Source: Stephanodiscus triporus (Eukaryota > Bacillariophyta > Thalassiosirophyceae > Thalassiosirales > Thalassiosiraceae). Taken from it: 22,339 bases of DNA. The stretch spans positions 1 to 22,339 of the forward strand of contig JALLAZ010000189.1 in the NCBI GenBank assembly GCA_036939755.1, in the 5' to 3' direction. Made by a program: the position numbers and the translations under genes. Below the pieces are notes generated by a model that was given only the letters and a program-made list of their open reading frames with translations, had not been told where the DNA came from and made no database searches. This document shows positions 8,941 through 19,478 of the stretch, piece after piece (positions within the stretch are counted from its first letter, which is position 1; each line of letters starts with the position of its first letter).

Positions 8941-11900
8941 TCACGAAATCGCCTTTTCCTTTTGCCTCTTGGCATTCTTTATCCCCTTGTTCGGGTCCGT
9001 TCGAATGTTCGCACCTCCGAAATTCTTCTTCTTAGGCTTGTTCAGTTCTTCCAAATCGACCACAGGAGCGGCGCTGATCCTGCTCCCCCCCTCGAAGTAG
9101 CGCGCCTCGACCTTGGCCCTAACGGCCTCCGACTTTTCCATGTAGAATTTGTAATCGCCGCCGTACTTGATGAGTTTCTTATCCTCGATGGCGACGACGG
9201 TCGTTGCGACCTTGCTGATGAAGTACCTATCGTGGGAGATGACCACTACGGACCCGTCAAAGTGCTGCAGCGCCTCCTCCAGCATCTCTTTCGCAGGAAT
9301 GTCAAGATGGTTTGTCGGCTCGTCCAAGATGAGGAGGTTGCTCTCCCTCAGCATCATACAGCACAAAGACAATCGGGCCTTTTCTCCTCCGCTTAGATTC
9401 ACAACCTTTTTCTCAACGGCATCACCCTTGAACAGAAACTGACCAAGAAGGGCGCGCAATTCGTTGTACGATTGACCATTGCTTGCGGCCTGGACAGTTT
9501 CGAGGACGGTCTTGTCCAAGTCAAGGACGTCAGCCTGATTCTGCTCAAAGTAGGCCGGGTAAACGTTGGTTCCGACTATCATCGCTGACCCCTCGTCCGG
9601 CGTTTCCTTTCCCATTAGAATGCGCAAGAGCGTCGACTTCCCGGCACCGTTCGGACCGATGACGGCGATGCGATCCCCCTTCACAATGGACAGATTACTG
9701 TCCAGGAAGAGAGGGTTCGCACCATTACCGTACCCATGACTGAGACCCTTCACCTCCGCCACTTCCGGACTCAAGCGCGGCGCCGCTGGGAAGCGGAATC
9801 TGAAGGGTTTGCCAGTGAACGGCGGCCTTTGGACGTAGTCTGGACTCTTCAGCAGCTTCTCAAGCTGCGACTCGCGCTGTTTCACAGCCTGGGGTTGCTT
9901 CAGCCGGAATTTGTTTATCCATTGCCTCTCCTCGCTTATCTTCTTCTCCTGGGCAGCGTAAGCCGCGTTCCATGAGTCCAAACGTGCTGAGGGTTAGGAT
10001 TGTGGTCGACGAAAGCATGAGTGTTCGAAGAGTGCATGTATGCATCGCAATAGTGCAACGAAACCCACGACAATTCAGGAAAGAAGATACTCACCCTTCT
10101 TCAATTGTAAAAACCTGGAATAATTGCCTTGATACTCAGTACAAAGCCCCCCCTCGGCATCGACGATCTTCGTACAAACCTGATCCAAAAATTCACGATC
10201 GTGACTGACGATCACCATCGGTATATTCTGATTACGCAGGAACGCCTCCAGCCATTCGACGCTTTCGAGATCGAGGTGGTTCGTGGGTTCATCAAGGAGG
10301 AGGATATTCGGATCTGCGTTTGTGCGTGTGTATGTGCGCGCGTCATTGATGGTCCAAGGGTTGCATGTTTTGAGGGCGTGTGAGCGATTCTTTCTGAATA
10401 TTGTACCTCCTTGGCAATAGAATGATAATCCGATCACAACGTACCTTTCAGCAGCACCTTGCCGAGACCTATGCGCATCTTCCACCCGCCCGAGAACATG
10501 GAAACGGAGTATTCTAGCGATATACATGCGAAAGGGAGACAAAAATATGATGTTATCCAACAAACTCGGAAAGCAAATACATTCGATCACGATATGATCC
10601 AACGGCACACTCGAGAGCGATAGTTAAAAACACGCATTGGCAGACTTTGCAAACGCCAACCTCTCTCACCTCCCTCCTCCGGATCGAAACCCATCAGGTC
10701 CATGATCTTGCTGACCTTCGAATCCAGCACGCCCACGCCCTTAGCATCCGCCTTCGCCTGCAACTCAGCCATCCGATCCAAGACCTCCTGCATTTCATCG
10801 GCGATGTTGCCGTCGTCAGTCCCGCCGGACATATTCTCCAAATCCCTCTCCGCCCGCGCCAATTCCGCCATGATCATCGCCTCCTCCTCGAAGACGCTCC
10901 TGAATTCCTCGCGCAGCGTCCTCGTCATGTCGATCTCGTCGACGAATTCCTGACGTAGCATCGCCACCCTGACGTCCGAGTGGGACTTCACGACGTCCCC
11001 GGCCGTCGGCTCCAATTCCCCCGCGAGTATGCGCAGCTGCGTCGTCTTCCCCGCCCCGTTCGCCCCCACGAGCCCCACACGGTCCCCCGTCTGCACCCCC
11101 CAGGTGGCCGATTTGAGCACGGCCTGATCGCGGAAGGTGATGGCCACGTCCTCGAGTCGAAGCGCCGTGTAGTCCGGCTGGCTCGATTCCATTATGCGGA
11201 TGCGGGGGGGAGGACGCTCCTTTCGTATGCGCTCCTCGGCGGTGATGTGGGACGACGACGAGCTCCCTCCCCCTTCCTCCACCCCCCCGTCGGCGTCGGC
11301 TGCGTCGGAAGGACCGCTCCCGCCATCGACGACGACGACGACGTCGTCGTCGTCGTCGTCGACCGATACCCCTCCACCCTCCCGTTCCCGTTCCTCCAGC
11401 TCCTCGACCGTGATTCCCAATTTCTTCGCCCTGCGCTCCAGGGTCTTCCTCGCCAGCTTCTCCGCCTCCTTCTCCGCCTTCTTCGCCGCCATCTTCGACT
11501 CCTTCTTGCTCGTCGGGTTCTCGTCGGCGGCGGCCGACTTCTCGTCCACGACCTTCCCCGACGACTTCTCCGCGGCCTCCATCTCCGCGAGCGCCCTCAG
11601 CGCTTTCTTCCTCGCGTCCTTCTCGCTCTCCTCCCTCTGCGCGGCGGCGATCCTCTCGGCCTCGGCCTTGGCCCTCTTCGCCTCCTTCTGCCTCCTCTTC
11701 TCGAGTTCCATCTGCTCCTTCTTCGTCAGGGGCTCCTCGACGCCCTCGAGGAGGAGGTCGAGGGAGGAGGAGGAGGAGGACGGTGCGGCCGCGGTCGTAG
11801 ATCTCCCGTTGGACGACGCGGAGGGCGCGACCGCGACGGACCCCTCCAGCCGGTCGATGGCCTCCAGGGCGGCGAGGGCCGCGTCCTTGGCCCTCCCGGC

Positions 11901-12119
11901 GCCCCCCTTCTTGGGCTTGGCGTGCACCGCCGTGGAGGAGGAGGAGGACGCGGACGATCGATGCGGCGGGGGCGGCGGAAGATGATTGCGACGATGATGC
12001 CGTCGCGGCGTCGGCCGGGGGGGGGGAGCGAAGGAATCCGCCACCTCCACGACGACGTAGATCCTCGCGCATTCGAGCGCGAGGAGGAGGGACACGGGAT
12101 TCGGGAAATGTAGCCTCAT
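8941..12119 (-). CDS. Plastid-targeted ABC-F family ATPase
   Basis: Four exons on the minus strand (12119-10670, 10513-10445, 10313-10095, 9986-8941) give 927 aa; all three introns (156, 131 and 108 nt) are phase 1. The protein begins with a signal peptide ending ADS followed by FAPPP, the plastid-import motif, then a long Ser/Pro- and Lys/Glu-rich extension of roughly 300 residues. Two ABC domains follow. ABC1 has Walker A GANGAGKT (~352), signature FSGGWKMR (~490), Walker B ILLLDEPTNHLD (~510) and IVSHD. ABC2 has GPNGAGKST (~690), LSGGEKAR (~777), LLILDEPTNHLD (~797) and VISHD (~829). There are no membrane segments. ABC-F proteins act on ribosomes, so a role in plastid translation is likely but inferred. 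The extension is unusually long and acidic/basic. Confidence 0.9.
11327..11362 (-). repeat. GTC/GAC trinucleotide run in the ABC-F gene
   Basis: A run of ACG/GTC trinucleotides, palindromic around 11342, codes on the minus strand for an Asp-rich tract with an adjoining Val run (VDDDDDDVVVVVD). It lies in the charged extension before ABC1 and is probably length-variable between strains. Confidence 0.85.
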
Positions 12120-12627
12120 GGCGCGTTGGTTATTGTGGTGCGAGGAAGAGTACGTCGATATTATTTATATTATTAATGGTCGAGGAGTCTACGATGGTAT
12201 TTACGTGGAGGTGTGCAAAAGGCCGACGCGTTTGGGTGGTTTTTGGCTCTTTCTTCTGTTCTTCAGTGTTTTTTTGCCGGTGTGTCTCCTTTCTCCTCCT
12301 CTTCCTGTGTGGGGACAGATAATATGTGTGACGTAAGCCTTTTTGGCGCGCCCAAAAATTCTCCCGACTAGTAATTGAGGTCAAACGTACTTACAATTCT
12401 AGTCTCCACCATGTGGAAAGACACCATTGAAATGATAATTGGCTTCATGCTGACACTTATGTTATATGAACCCTGCATTCTATTTTCCAGAACCTTTGCG
12501 TCTCCAAACATGGGAGTGAGGAGCTTTTGGGGGGTCAGGCAGCAATTCCGCACGACGGAGGCTAATGACTTTCGATCGCAGAGTTTTGAAATCAGATACA
12601 TGTGGCCTGGACGTTGATAGAACTGAA
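12120..12627. other. Intergenic region upstream of the ABC-F gene
   Basis: This 508-bp interval lies between the end of the glycosyltransferase gene and the ABC-F start, both on the minus strand. A TATAAATA-like string on the minus strand (12162-12169) lies about 45 bp before the ABC-F ATG and could be a core promoter element, although it is rather close. The minus-strand frame at 12368-12631 shows no domain and overlaps the upstream stop, so it was not called. Confidence 0.45.
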
Positions 12628-14690
12628 TCAAACCGAGAATGATTTCCGAGACGGTGGAAGGCCGTTCAATATATCAAGAAGAGCGCGGCTGCAGGCCCTT
12701 TCATCCCATCCGAGCGCTCGAGACCTCGCCTCGTTGGCAATCTGCCTCAATGGGGTGTAATTTCCCGTTGCCCCTTTCACCTGTTCCTCCTCCCACGAAC
12801 GATCGATCGGCGTCAACAGCATCCGGAGGCGCTTGACAATATCACGTCGTATTTTGTCGACGGCGTCGTCGTTGTCATTGCTCAACTCGAGTATCCTTTC
12901 CAGGTCTACGGATATGCACCCTCTCCCCTCGCCCAGCATCGACACCGCCCCCACTTTACCTCCGCCGTTCACGATGGAAGGGACGCCGAAGGCCGCCGCC
13001 TCGACCAATGTCATTCCGTATGGATCGTACAGGCACGGCTGACATTTGACGGAAGCCGTGGAATGTTACGGATCAACAGGAAAATAGAACGGGAAATGTC
13101 AGCGCGCTAGAACACCAATCCTTCCCGGGAAGCACATCCGTGAAGGGGGGAGAAAAATAACGAACGAAATATCACACTCACGTGAACGTTGATCGCCGTG
13201 CGGGAGAATATCGCGGCGAGTTCCATCGGGCCGATGTGACGATCGAGCACCACGCAGGGCCAGGCGTCGTCGTCGTCGTCGCTGTCGTCGCGAATCATCA
13301 GTCGCCGCAATCCCCCCGCGACCGTCCCCGCGTAGTCCTCGACGATCCTCGCGCCGCACATCAACGGCACGAGTCCGTTCCTCGCGAGGAAGTCGACCCC
13401 GCCCAGCATCCGCAGGAGCTCGACGAAGTTGTGAGGCGACTTCTCCGGCGACAGCCGCACCACGCACGTAACGAACGCTCGTCGACGATGACGAACGCGG
13501 CATCGCGACGGTGACGACGACGACGACGACGGATCATGCCCTTGGATGGCGCGCCTCGCCTCCGGGGGGAGGAATCGATCCAGGGATCCGTGGCGACGTC
13601 CCGTCGTGGAGTTCTCATTTTCGTTGTTCAGTTCGTTGCTCTCGTCGTTGTCATTTTCGTTTTCGTCGTTTTCTTCGTCGTCGTCGCTTTCGTAGTTCGT
13701 CATGGCCAACTCCCGAATATCCCCCCGCAGGGGCGGTAGCAGGACGTGAACGTCCCTCTCGCGTCCCCCGTCGTCGTTATCGTCGTCGTCCTCCCTCATG
13801 AGCGTCCGGAGCGCTGCCCTATCGTTCTCGGAGAGGCACACGACGACGTTCGCCAGGCGGCACGACAGTTGCTCCTTCTTACGATAGAACGAATCGTCGT
13901 CGTGATTGTCATCGTCATCGTCGTCCTTCCGTCCTCCTGACGACGACGACGACGACGACGAAGAAGAAGAAGAAGAAGAAGAAGAAGACGACGACGCGGA
14001 CGACGCTTTGCCCCAAACGGACGAGGAGTAGACCCGGAAGTTGAAGTACGTCACGTGGACATCGCGGCGAGGATGCCACGACGACGAATATCCCCCCGAC
14101 GATCCGTCGTCGGGAGAGCGGCAGCAGCGCAGGGCGATGGCCTCCCACGCGAGCATGCCGTGCCAGTCCACGGCGACGACGTGCGTGGGTCGGAATCTCC
14201 CAGTCCTCCGAGCGATCGTCGATGCGACGTCGTCGCATTCGCCGTATTCGCATTCGTCGGAAGTCGGGGACGAGAACTCCCGCCACGGCCCCGATCGATC
14301 GAGCCTCCTCCACGCGCATCGTCTCGGGAGGTCTATCGGCCATATCCTCAGGCCGCGGCCGTCGTCGTCGTCGTCGTCGTCGTCGTAGTCGTCGTCGTCG
14401 TCCTCGCGACGGACCACCGACGCGCCGTAGTCGACGTCGTCGGACGCGCCGGATGTCGACGCGTGCGGCCTCGCGCAGACGACTCGTATCCCGACTTCGT
14501 CGTCGTCGTCGTCGTCGAGGAGCAGGCCCGAGACGAGCGACCTCGCGAACACGCCGTTGCCGGAGAAGGGCGCGAAGTTGAACTCCAACGACAGGAACAG
14601 GATGCGGCGACGGCATCTACTACTACTTCGACTACGACGACTACGACGACTACGAGGACGGAGTTCCTCGCCCTCGACCTCGGAGGACAT
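12628..14690 (-). CDS. GT-B fold glycosyltransferase (GT4/GT5-like)
   Basis: Exons 14690-13182 and 13038-12628 are joined across a 143-nt phase-0 intron (GTGAGT..GTCAG), giving 639 aa. The N-terminal domain has RRILFLSLEFNFAPFSGNGVFARSLV, the usual opening of these enzymes, and VVAVDWHGMLAWEA. The C-terminal domain has VVRLSPEKSPHNF and, across the splice, INVHPCLYDPYGMTLVEAAAFGVPSIV, the nucleotide-sugar site. The usual E-x7-E pair here reads D-x7-E (DPYGMTLVE). No signal peptide or membrane segment is visible, so a cytosolic enzyme is likely. Long Asp and Ser runs and an Asn/Glu/Asp-rich insert, encoded by GAC/GTC repeats, inflate the protein. Donor and acceptor sugars cannot be told. It is head to head with the GH16 gene, which hints at a shared glucan pathway. 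Confidence 0.78.
13938..13996 (-). repeat. Trinucleotide tract encoding poly-Ser
   Basis: GACGAC units followed by GAAGAA units on the plus strand read as TCG/TCT-type codons on the minus strand and give an uninterrupted Ser run of about 18 residues inside the glycosyltransferase. It lies between the two GT-B domains and is likely disordered. Confidence 0.9.
14360..14403 (-). repeat. Trinucleotide tract encoding poly-Asp
   Basis: A GTC run on the plus strand reads GAC on the minus strand and gives a DDDDDYDDDDDDDD tract near the N-terminal third of the glycosyltransferase. A second, shorter GTC run at about 14499-14517 gives another Asp tract. Confidence 0.9.
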
Positions 14691-15438
14691 TGTTGTCGGG
14701 TCGTCGGGCGATTCGGCGGGGCGGTCCGGATCGCTTTGTGTGTGCCTGCTTAGAATGCCGCCGCGCCGCCCCGCAAACCTCCCCCGTCTGCCCGCCTCCT
14801 AAAGTTCCTCTCTGCCTGCGGTGTGTGTCTCACCGACTCACTCTCCGAGATTCGGCGCGACGAACATGGGACATCGGGAATGCCATGGGGTATCAATCCA
14901 TGCTCTATTCACGGTACGAAATAATGTCCACCCCATCGGGAGAACCCGTATCCTGTCGACGACCATGACGTCATTGGAGTCTTGCGGTCTCCACAACACC
15001 TGAGAAGAGAGAGCGTAGCGAGGAAGCGGCCGGGGGAGCTTAAGTAGGTAAGTATTGTGTAGTAGCGGATGGAGAGCCCGATCGGATGACGACGACGACG
15101 AAGAGGGTGATTTCGCGAGAGACGACGGTATATAAAAAAAAGGAATCTCCACCTCCCGCGCCCGTCGGACGCGATCGTCTTCATATATTATAGGAGGGCC
15201 CCTCCTTCTCTTCGGCGCAGGCGGGTCCGACGGGAGAAGGCGCGGCATTTTGCTTTCCCTAGGATATTTTAACATACATCGAGCCCACCCACTCGCCGTC
15301 GTCGTCGTCTCTTCCTCCCGCCCTCCCCCCCCACACACCCCCGCTCGCCCGTTTTCCCAGGTGTCCCGTCCGACCGGCCGGCCGCGGATAAGTCATCGGA
15401 CCCCGCCCGCGCGCCACGCACGCGCGCACGTCGGAGAG
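14691..15438. promoter_or_regulatory. Divergent intergenic region, candidate shared promoter
   Basis: The 748 bp between two head-to-head starts contain a clear TATA-like string TATATAAAAA at 15129-15138 on the plus strand, about 300 bp before the GH16 ATG, and an AAGTAGGTA motif at 15042-15050. No equally good TATA box is seen toward the glycosyltransferase. A minus-strand frame (15338-14838) is open here but has no recognisable domain and covers the TATA element, so it was not called as a gene. Confidence 0.5.
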
Positions 15439-18175
15439 ATGGCCGTGTCCCGCCCGTTACCGCCCTCCTCCTATTCCGTGGTCGCGGCGGCGGCGGCATT
15501 CGTCCTCGCCGTGCCCCTCCACCTCGCGTCGACGTGCCTCGCCGGGTGGATCGATCCTGACACACCCCGGGACGCGATGACGGCCGTGCCCCTGAGGGTC
15601 GTGCAGTACGTGCCGCCGCCCGTCGTCGTCGTCGTCGGGGGCGACGCCGCGAAGAAGGCCAAGGCCTCGACGACGAGGTCCGCGACGACGACGACGACGA
15701 CGACGACGACAACGGGGAAGAAGGAAAAGGAGGAGAACGAGAACAAGGACGACGACGACGAGGAGGAGGAGGAGGCCGAGACGACCACGGACCCGACGTC
15801 GCCATCCGCATCGGCATCCGGCGACCAGACGTCGTCTCCTCCCGTCGAGCCGTTGTCCACCACCGCCGCCGCCGCCACCACCACCACCGCGACTACGACA
15901 TCGACTACGACTGCTACGACTACGACTACTACGACCGCGAAATCCGCCCCTCCCGCCTCGGACGACGATGCCGAATCGCGGACGACTACGACGACTACGA
16001 CGCGCACGTACGACCTGGTGTTCTCCGACGAGTTCAACGTCCCTCGTCGCGACTTCCGCGACGGTAGCGATCCGCGATGGACGGCGCTCGAGAAGAACGA
16101 TTACACCAACGACGCGCAGCACTATTACGCCTCGGACAACGCGTACNCGATGGACGGCGCTCGAGAAGAACGATTACACCAACGACGCGCAGCACTATTA
16201 CGCCTCGGACAACGCGTACACGGACGCGTACGGGAACCTCGTCATACGTACCGAGAGCGCGTACACGGACGTGGTGGGATTCGACGACGTGAATTTCAAG
16301 AGGGTACGCACGACGAAGAACTTTCGCAGCGCGATGTTACAATCCTGGAACAAGTTCTGCTTCGCCGGGGGTATAATCGAGGCGGAGATTTCCCTCCCGG
16401 GCAGGCACGACGTCGGGGGGTTGTGGCCGGCGTTCTGGCTCCTCGGGAACCTGGCGAGGCACACGTACGTCGGGTCGTCCGAGCACGTTTGGCCGTGGAG
16501 CTCCACCGCCTGCACCGAGAAGGGACGGACGGCGCAGATGGTCAACGCATGCGACAGGGCTCAGCATTACGGCATGGAGAGGGGGGTGGGACGGGGAGCG
16601 CCGGAGATCGACGTATTCGAGGTTCAGGCGGGCAACGTCAAGGCCGGCACGGGCAACTTCCTAAGGATGCCCGTGGGGCAGCCGTTCGCGTCGCACTCGT
16701 ACCAGGTCGCGCCGGGACGATTGCCGCGACCGGGGGAGGGGTGGTATCCCGGTCCCGGGCAGTGGTACGAGGGGCTGAGGTGGGGCGAGGACGCCGCGCT
16801 GAACATCGCGTTCTACGGGAGTTACAACCACTTCAACGACGACACCGACCCGGCGAGTCAGGACTACTGGTCCGACGCGATATCGTTCAACAGGCAGCTC
16901 AACGCGAGTCACTTCGGGCAATTCCACAGGTATCGCGTGGAGTGGGAATTGCCCGACGGGGGGGGGGTGGGTGGGGGCGGTCGTGGCGACGACGGCGGGA
17001 CGAATCACGGGTACATACGCTGGTTCATCGACGATCAGTTCGTCATGGAGGTGGACGGCAAGTCATTGCACGAGAGCGGCACCGGCGGCGAGATCAGCAG
17101 CGAGCCGATGTACATGATACTGAACACCGCGATAAGCTCCCAGTGGGGTGAGTGACGATGCGTAACTTTTATTTTCGTCGTTCGTGATTTTGGTCTTTGG
17201 TCTGGCGCGATTTTGTTTGAGCGAGAGGGGGGAAAAAAGAAAGAGAGAGAGAGAGAGAGGGCCGTCCGTGCGAAACTGCCCGGTTATAATGTCGCGCGCT
17301 GCCGATTGTCGCTTCTAGGCCAATCGAGTCCCAGTCTCACGCTGTCTCTCGTGCCACGCCTCGTGCTTTCTACAACCGTTCGCCGCGGTCCAAACGCGCC
17401 GTTCTTTTCTTCGTAGGATTTCCGCGACAATGTCCTACCATGTGCCCGTGCGAGACGTACGACTGCCGCGGAGGCTTCAAGGAGACCTGCGGCTTCTCGG
17501 AGGGGTTCTGCCAGATGATCCTCGCCACGCCGGTCGAGTACAAGGTCAATTGGGTGCGCGTTTACCAGGATAAGGCCGATCCGAGGCAGAAGGTCGGATG
17601 CTCAACGCCAGAGCGTCCCACAAAGAAGTTCATCGAGGCTCACGAGAAGAAGTACAAGCTCGAGGGGGACGTGAGTTTATTTTTCGTCGTTCGTGTAATT
17701 CGTCTTTTTTTTTTCGGAGGCCATCTCAAAATCCGAACCAATTGGCACATCTCGTGAATCTCAGGCACATCCCCTGAAGCCGATTCAGAACGGCGGAGGC
17801 GCGTGCTCCACGACCGCCCCCGCCGACAAGGCTCTGCCGGAATCCTGCGGAGGCGAATCCAGGGGAGCGTGTCATGCCAAAAAAAAAACCTGCCAGTGTC
17901 GTGGCAATTGGACGGGACCGCAGTGCCTAAATCCGACGGGGTACGACGATATAATATGGGACCCCCCGGATACGTGGTCCGATTTGGGATTCAGCTGGCC
18001 GAGCCTGAGGGGGGGCGGAACGGGGATGATAATCGTCTGCGTCATGATGTCGATGGTCCTGTTGGCGCCGGTGGCGCTGAGGAGGGAACGCCGTAGGAGA
18101 GAGGGGTACAAGCGCGTGAAGTCGGTGCATAGACAGGCGGCGGCGGCGGCATATGAACAGCGAGTGGTTGCGTGA
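15439..18175 (+). CDS. Kre6/Skn1-like GH16 beta-glucan membrane protein
   Basis: Exons 15439-17147, 17417-17670 and 17765-18175 (introns of 269 and 94 nt, GTGAGT donors). If the 72-bp repeat and N at 16075-16147 are collapsed, the frame is continuous and codes for 766 aa. Order: signal peptide (residues ~14-35), Thr- and Asp/Glu-rich disordered region to ~180, GH16 domain opening YDLVFSDEFNV, with GLWPAFWLLGNL and the catalytic motif EIDVFE (E365 and E370 in the collapsed numbering). A Cys-rich stretch follows (CPCETYDCRGGF..), then an EGF-like segment (GACHAKKKTCQCRGNWTGPQC), one transmembrane helix (GMIIVCVMMSMVLLAPVAL) and a basic tail. Yeast Kre6/Skn1 and diatom TGS proteins of this family serve beta-1,6-glucan formation; in diatoms that means chrysolaminarin branching. 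That role is transferred from the family. Confidence 0.85.
15670..15960 (+). repeat. Trinucleotide tracts encoding Thr and Asp/Glu runs
   Basis: ACG runs at about 15682-15711 and ACT/ACG/ACC runs at about 15878-15945 give poly-Thr, and GAC/GAG runs at about 15749-15777 give DDDDEEEEE. Together they form a disordered, probably O-glycosylated stalk between the signal peptide and the GH16 domain. Confidence 0.85.
16075..16219 (+). repeat. 72-bp exact duplication around a single N
   Basis: Positions 16075-16146 and 16148-16219 are identical and separated only by the N at 16147. The 73 extra bases shift the GH16 reading frame; dropping one copy and the N restores it with no other change. This is the expected look of two overlapping contig ends joined by a placeholder base. 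Confidence 0.95.
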
Positions 18176-18760
18176 AAAAGAAGCATAGATGGTTGCGTAG
18201 ATGATGTCGTAGAGAAACTAGAGTGTGGAGTTCCCCCGCCGTCCTCCGGATGTTCGATCATGACAGTGCAATGTGGAATGTATTGTGGAATTAGAGGATT
18301 CTTCAGTGTGGGAGATGGATGGTCCTCCCTTCAAATGGGACGCGATGACAAGGATCATAGAAAAAAACGTGAGACCGCACGCATGCTCCGAACTTGAGCT
18401 AAGAAAAATATCAGCAGGGCGTTGCAACTGTCATATCTAAAGCTAAAAAAGTGATAGCCTGTTGCACTACATTAATTGACTCTTTCACAAACTGCGTCGC
18501 CACAGCATCGGGTTTTGAGGGCCATGCTCTCTATGGCACCCCCACAAAAATCACATCCGCTTGCTCGAGGGAACTGACCAACGTCGGTAGATAACTACTC
18601 CTACTACCTAAATAGCGTATTTGAGTAGGTAGATATCTTGGCGGGGGGGTTGTTCGGACATAAAGAAAAAAACTGTGATCTGCCGCAACTCCGAAACAGA
18701 CCGACACAAAGTCTTCCGTCACTAGGTACTGTCTCTTGAAAAATCGACGATCCCGAAGCA
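18176..18760. other. Intergenic region upstream of the membrane-protein gene
   Basis: No gene is seen in these 585 bp. The left part is the 3' flank of the GH16 gene. Near the right end, CTACTACCTAAATA at 18601-18614 forms an imperfect inverted pair with TATTTGAGTAGGTAG at 18619-18632. That pair includes a GAGTAGGTA motif at 18623-18631, 130 bp before ATG 18761. Confidence 0.5.
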
Positions 18761-19423
18761 ATGGCAATGGAAGATTCTCTCTCTCCTTTCCTGCCGTCGA
18801 CGCCCGAAACTGTCATCGAGAGAACCCGCCGTCCCAATGGATCCGGCGCCATCAAGACGAGCACCTTGACGCCCCGAGCGAACGGATATCAGGACGTGAG
18901 GGTAGAATATTTCATCATACCCTCTTCGAATGCCGCGTCCGTCAGGTATTATACATCCCCTGGCTCGCCGCCTCCGCTCCCCGACTATCTCACGCGAGTG
19001 GAATACCATGTCATCCCTCCTGGATTGGATGTACGGAATGGTGACGACGAAAACGACGACGATGATGACTCGACGGTGTACTTTTCGCTGCCCGTCACCA
19101 GCCGTCGCGTCCATTTTGAGGATGCCTCGTTTGACAGCGTCCACGCGCGAACGAGAAATATCCGGCGAAAAAATAACATCGCAATCTCCATTATGGGGGT
19201 GTTGTCCATCCTATTGTTTGTTATTGTCGGTGTGGCTTTGACTCGGGATTACAGAAGCCACCTTCAACATGAAACGTCAGAAGAAAATAGTCATGATGCC
19301 GGTGGTAATAAGTCACCTAATGCAACTTCGTCGAATGATTTTCAGCATGTGAATGGAACGAACGTGCTTGACAATGAAAGTCGTGACATAACACCACCTT
19401 TCCTATATGTGTCCAAAAAGTGA
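18761..19423 (+). CDS. Single-pass membrane protein of unknown function
   Basis: The ORF codes for 220 aa from ATG 18761 to TGA 19421. About 140 N-terminal residues are hydrophilic, with two similar short blocks, VRVEYFIIPS and TRVEYHVIPPG, and an acidic run (DDENDDDDD). One transmembrane helix (NIAISIMGVLSILLFVIVGVALT, about residues 142-164) is preceded by a basic RNIRRKN stretch, which predicts a type II orientation with the C-terminus outside or in the lumen. The C-terminal tail of about 55 residues has candidate N-glycosylation sites (NAT, NGT), which agrees. No enzyme motif is seen, and the lumenal part is short for a glycosyltransferase, so either the protein is a small anchor or the 3' part is missing. 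The repeated RVEY.(I)IP blocks look like a small internal duplication. Confidence 0.65.
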   Translation: MAMEDSLSPFLPSTPETVIERTRRPNGSGAIKTSTLTPRANGYQDVRVEYFIIPSSNAASVRYYTSPGSPPPLPDYLTRVEYHVIPPGLDVRNGDDENDDDDDSTVYFSLPVTSRRVHFEDASFDSVHARTRNIRRKNNIAISIMGVLSILLFVIVGVALTRDYRSHLQHETSEENSHDAGGNKSPNATSSNDFQHVNGTNVLDNESRDITPPFLYVSKK

Positions 19424-19478
19424 ATTTAGTGATTTTTTGTGGTGTTACCAGTCTTAACATAAAATTAGAATGAACGGA

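Noticed and set aside
10980..12113. 377-aa plus-strand ORF
   Set aside because: It lies opposite the first exon of the ABC-F gene and is Arg/Leu-rich from GC-rich antisense sequence, with no domain.
12368..12631. 87-aa minus-strand ORF overlapping the end of the glycosyltransferase
   Set aside because: No recognisable feature, and its start overlaps the upstream gene's stop region.
14055..14753. 232-aa plus-strand ORF
   Set aside because: It is antisense to the glycosyltransferase; its Val and Thr runs are the complement of the Asp/Ser repeat tracts.
14838..15338. 166-aa minus-strand ORF between the divergent genes
   Set aside because: No domain or targeting signal, and it covers the TATA-like element and probable 5' leader of the GH16 gene.
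15439..17155. GH16 gene as a true pseudogene
   Set aside because: The only lesion is the 73-bp insertion at an N, which is best explained by contig joining.
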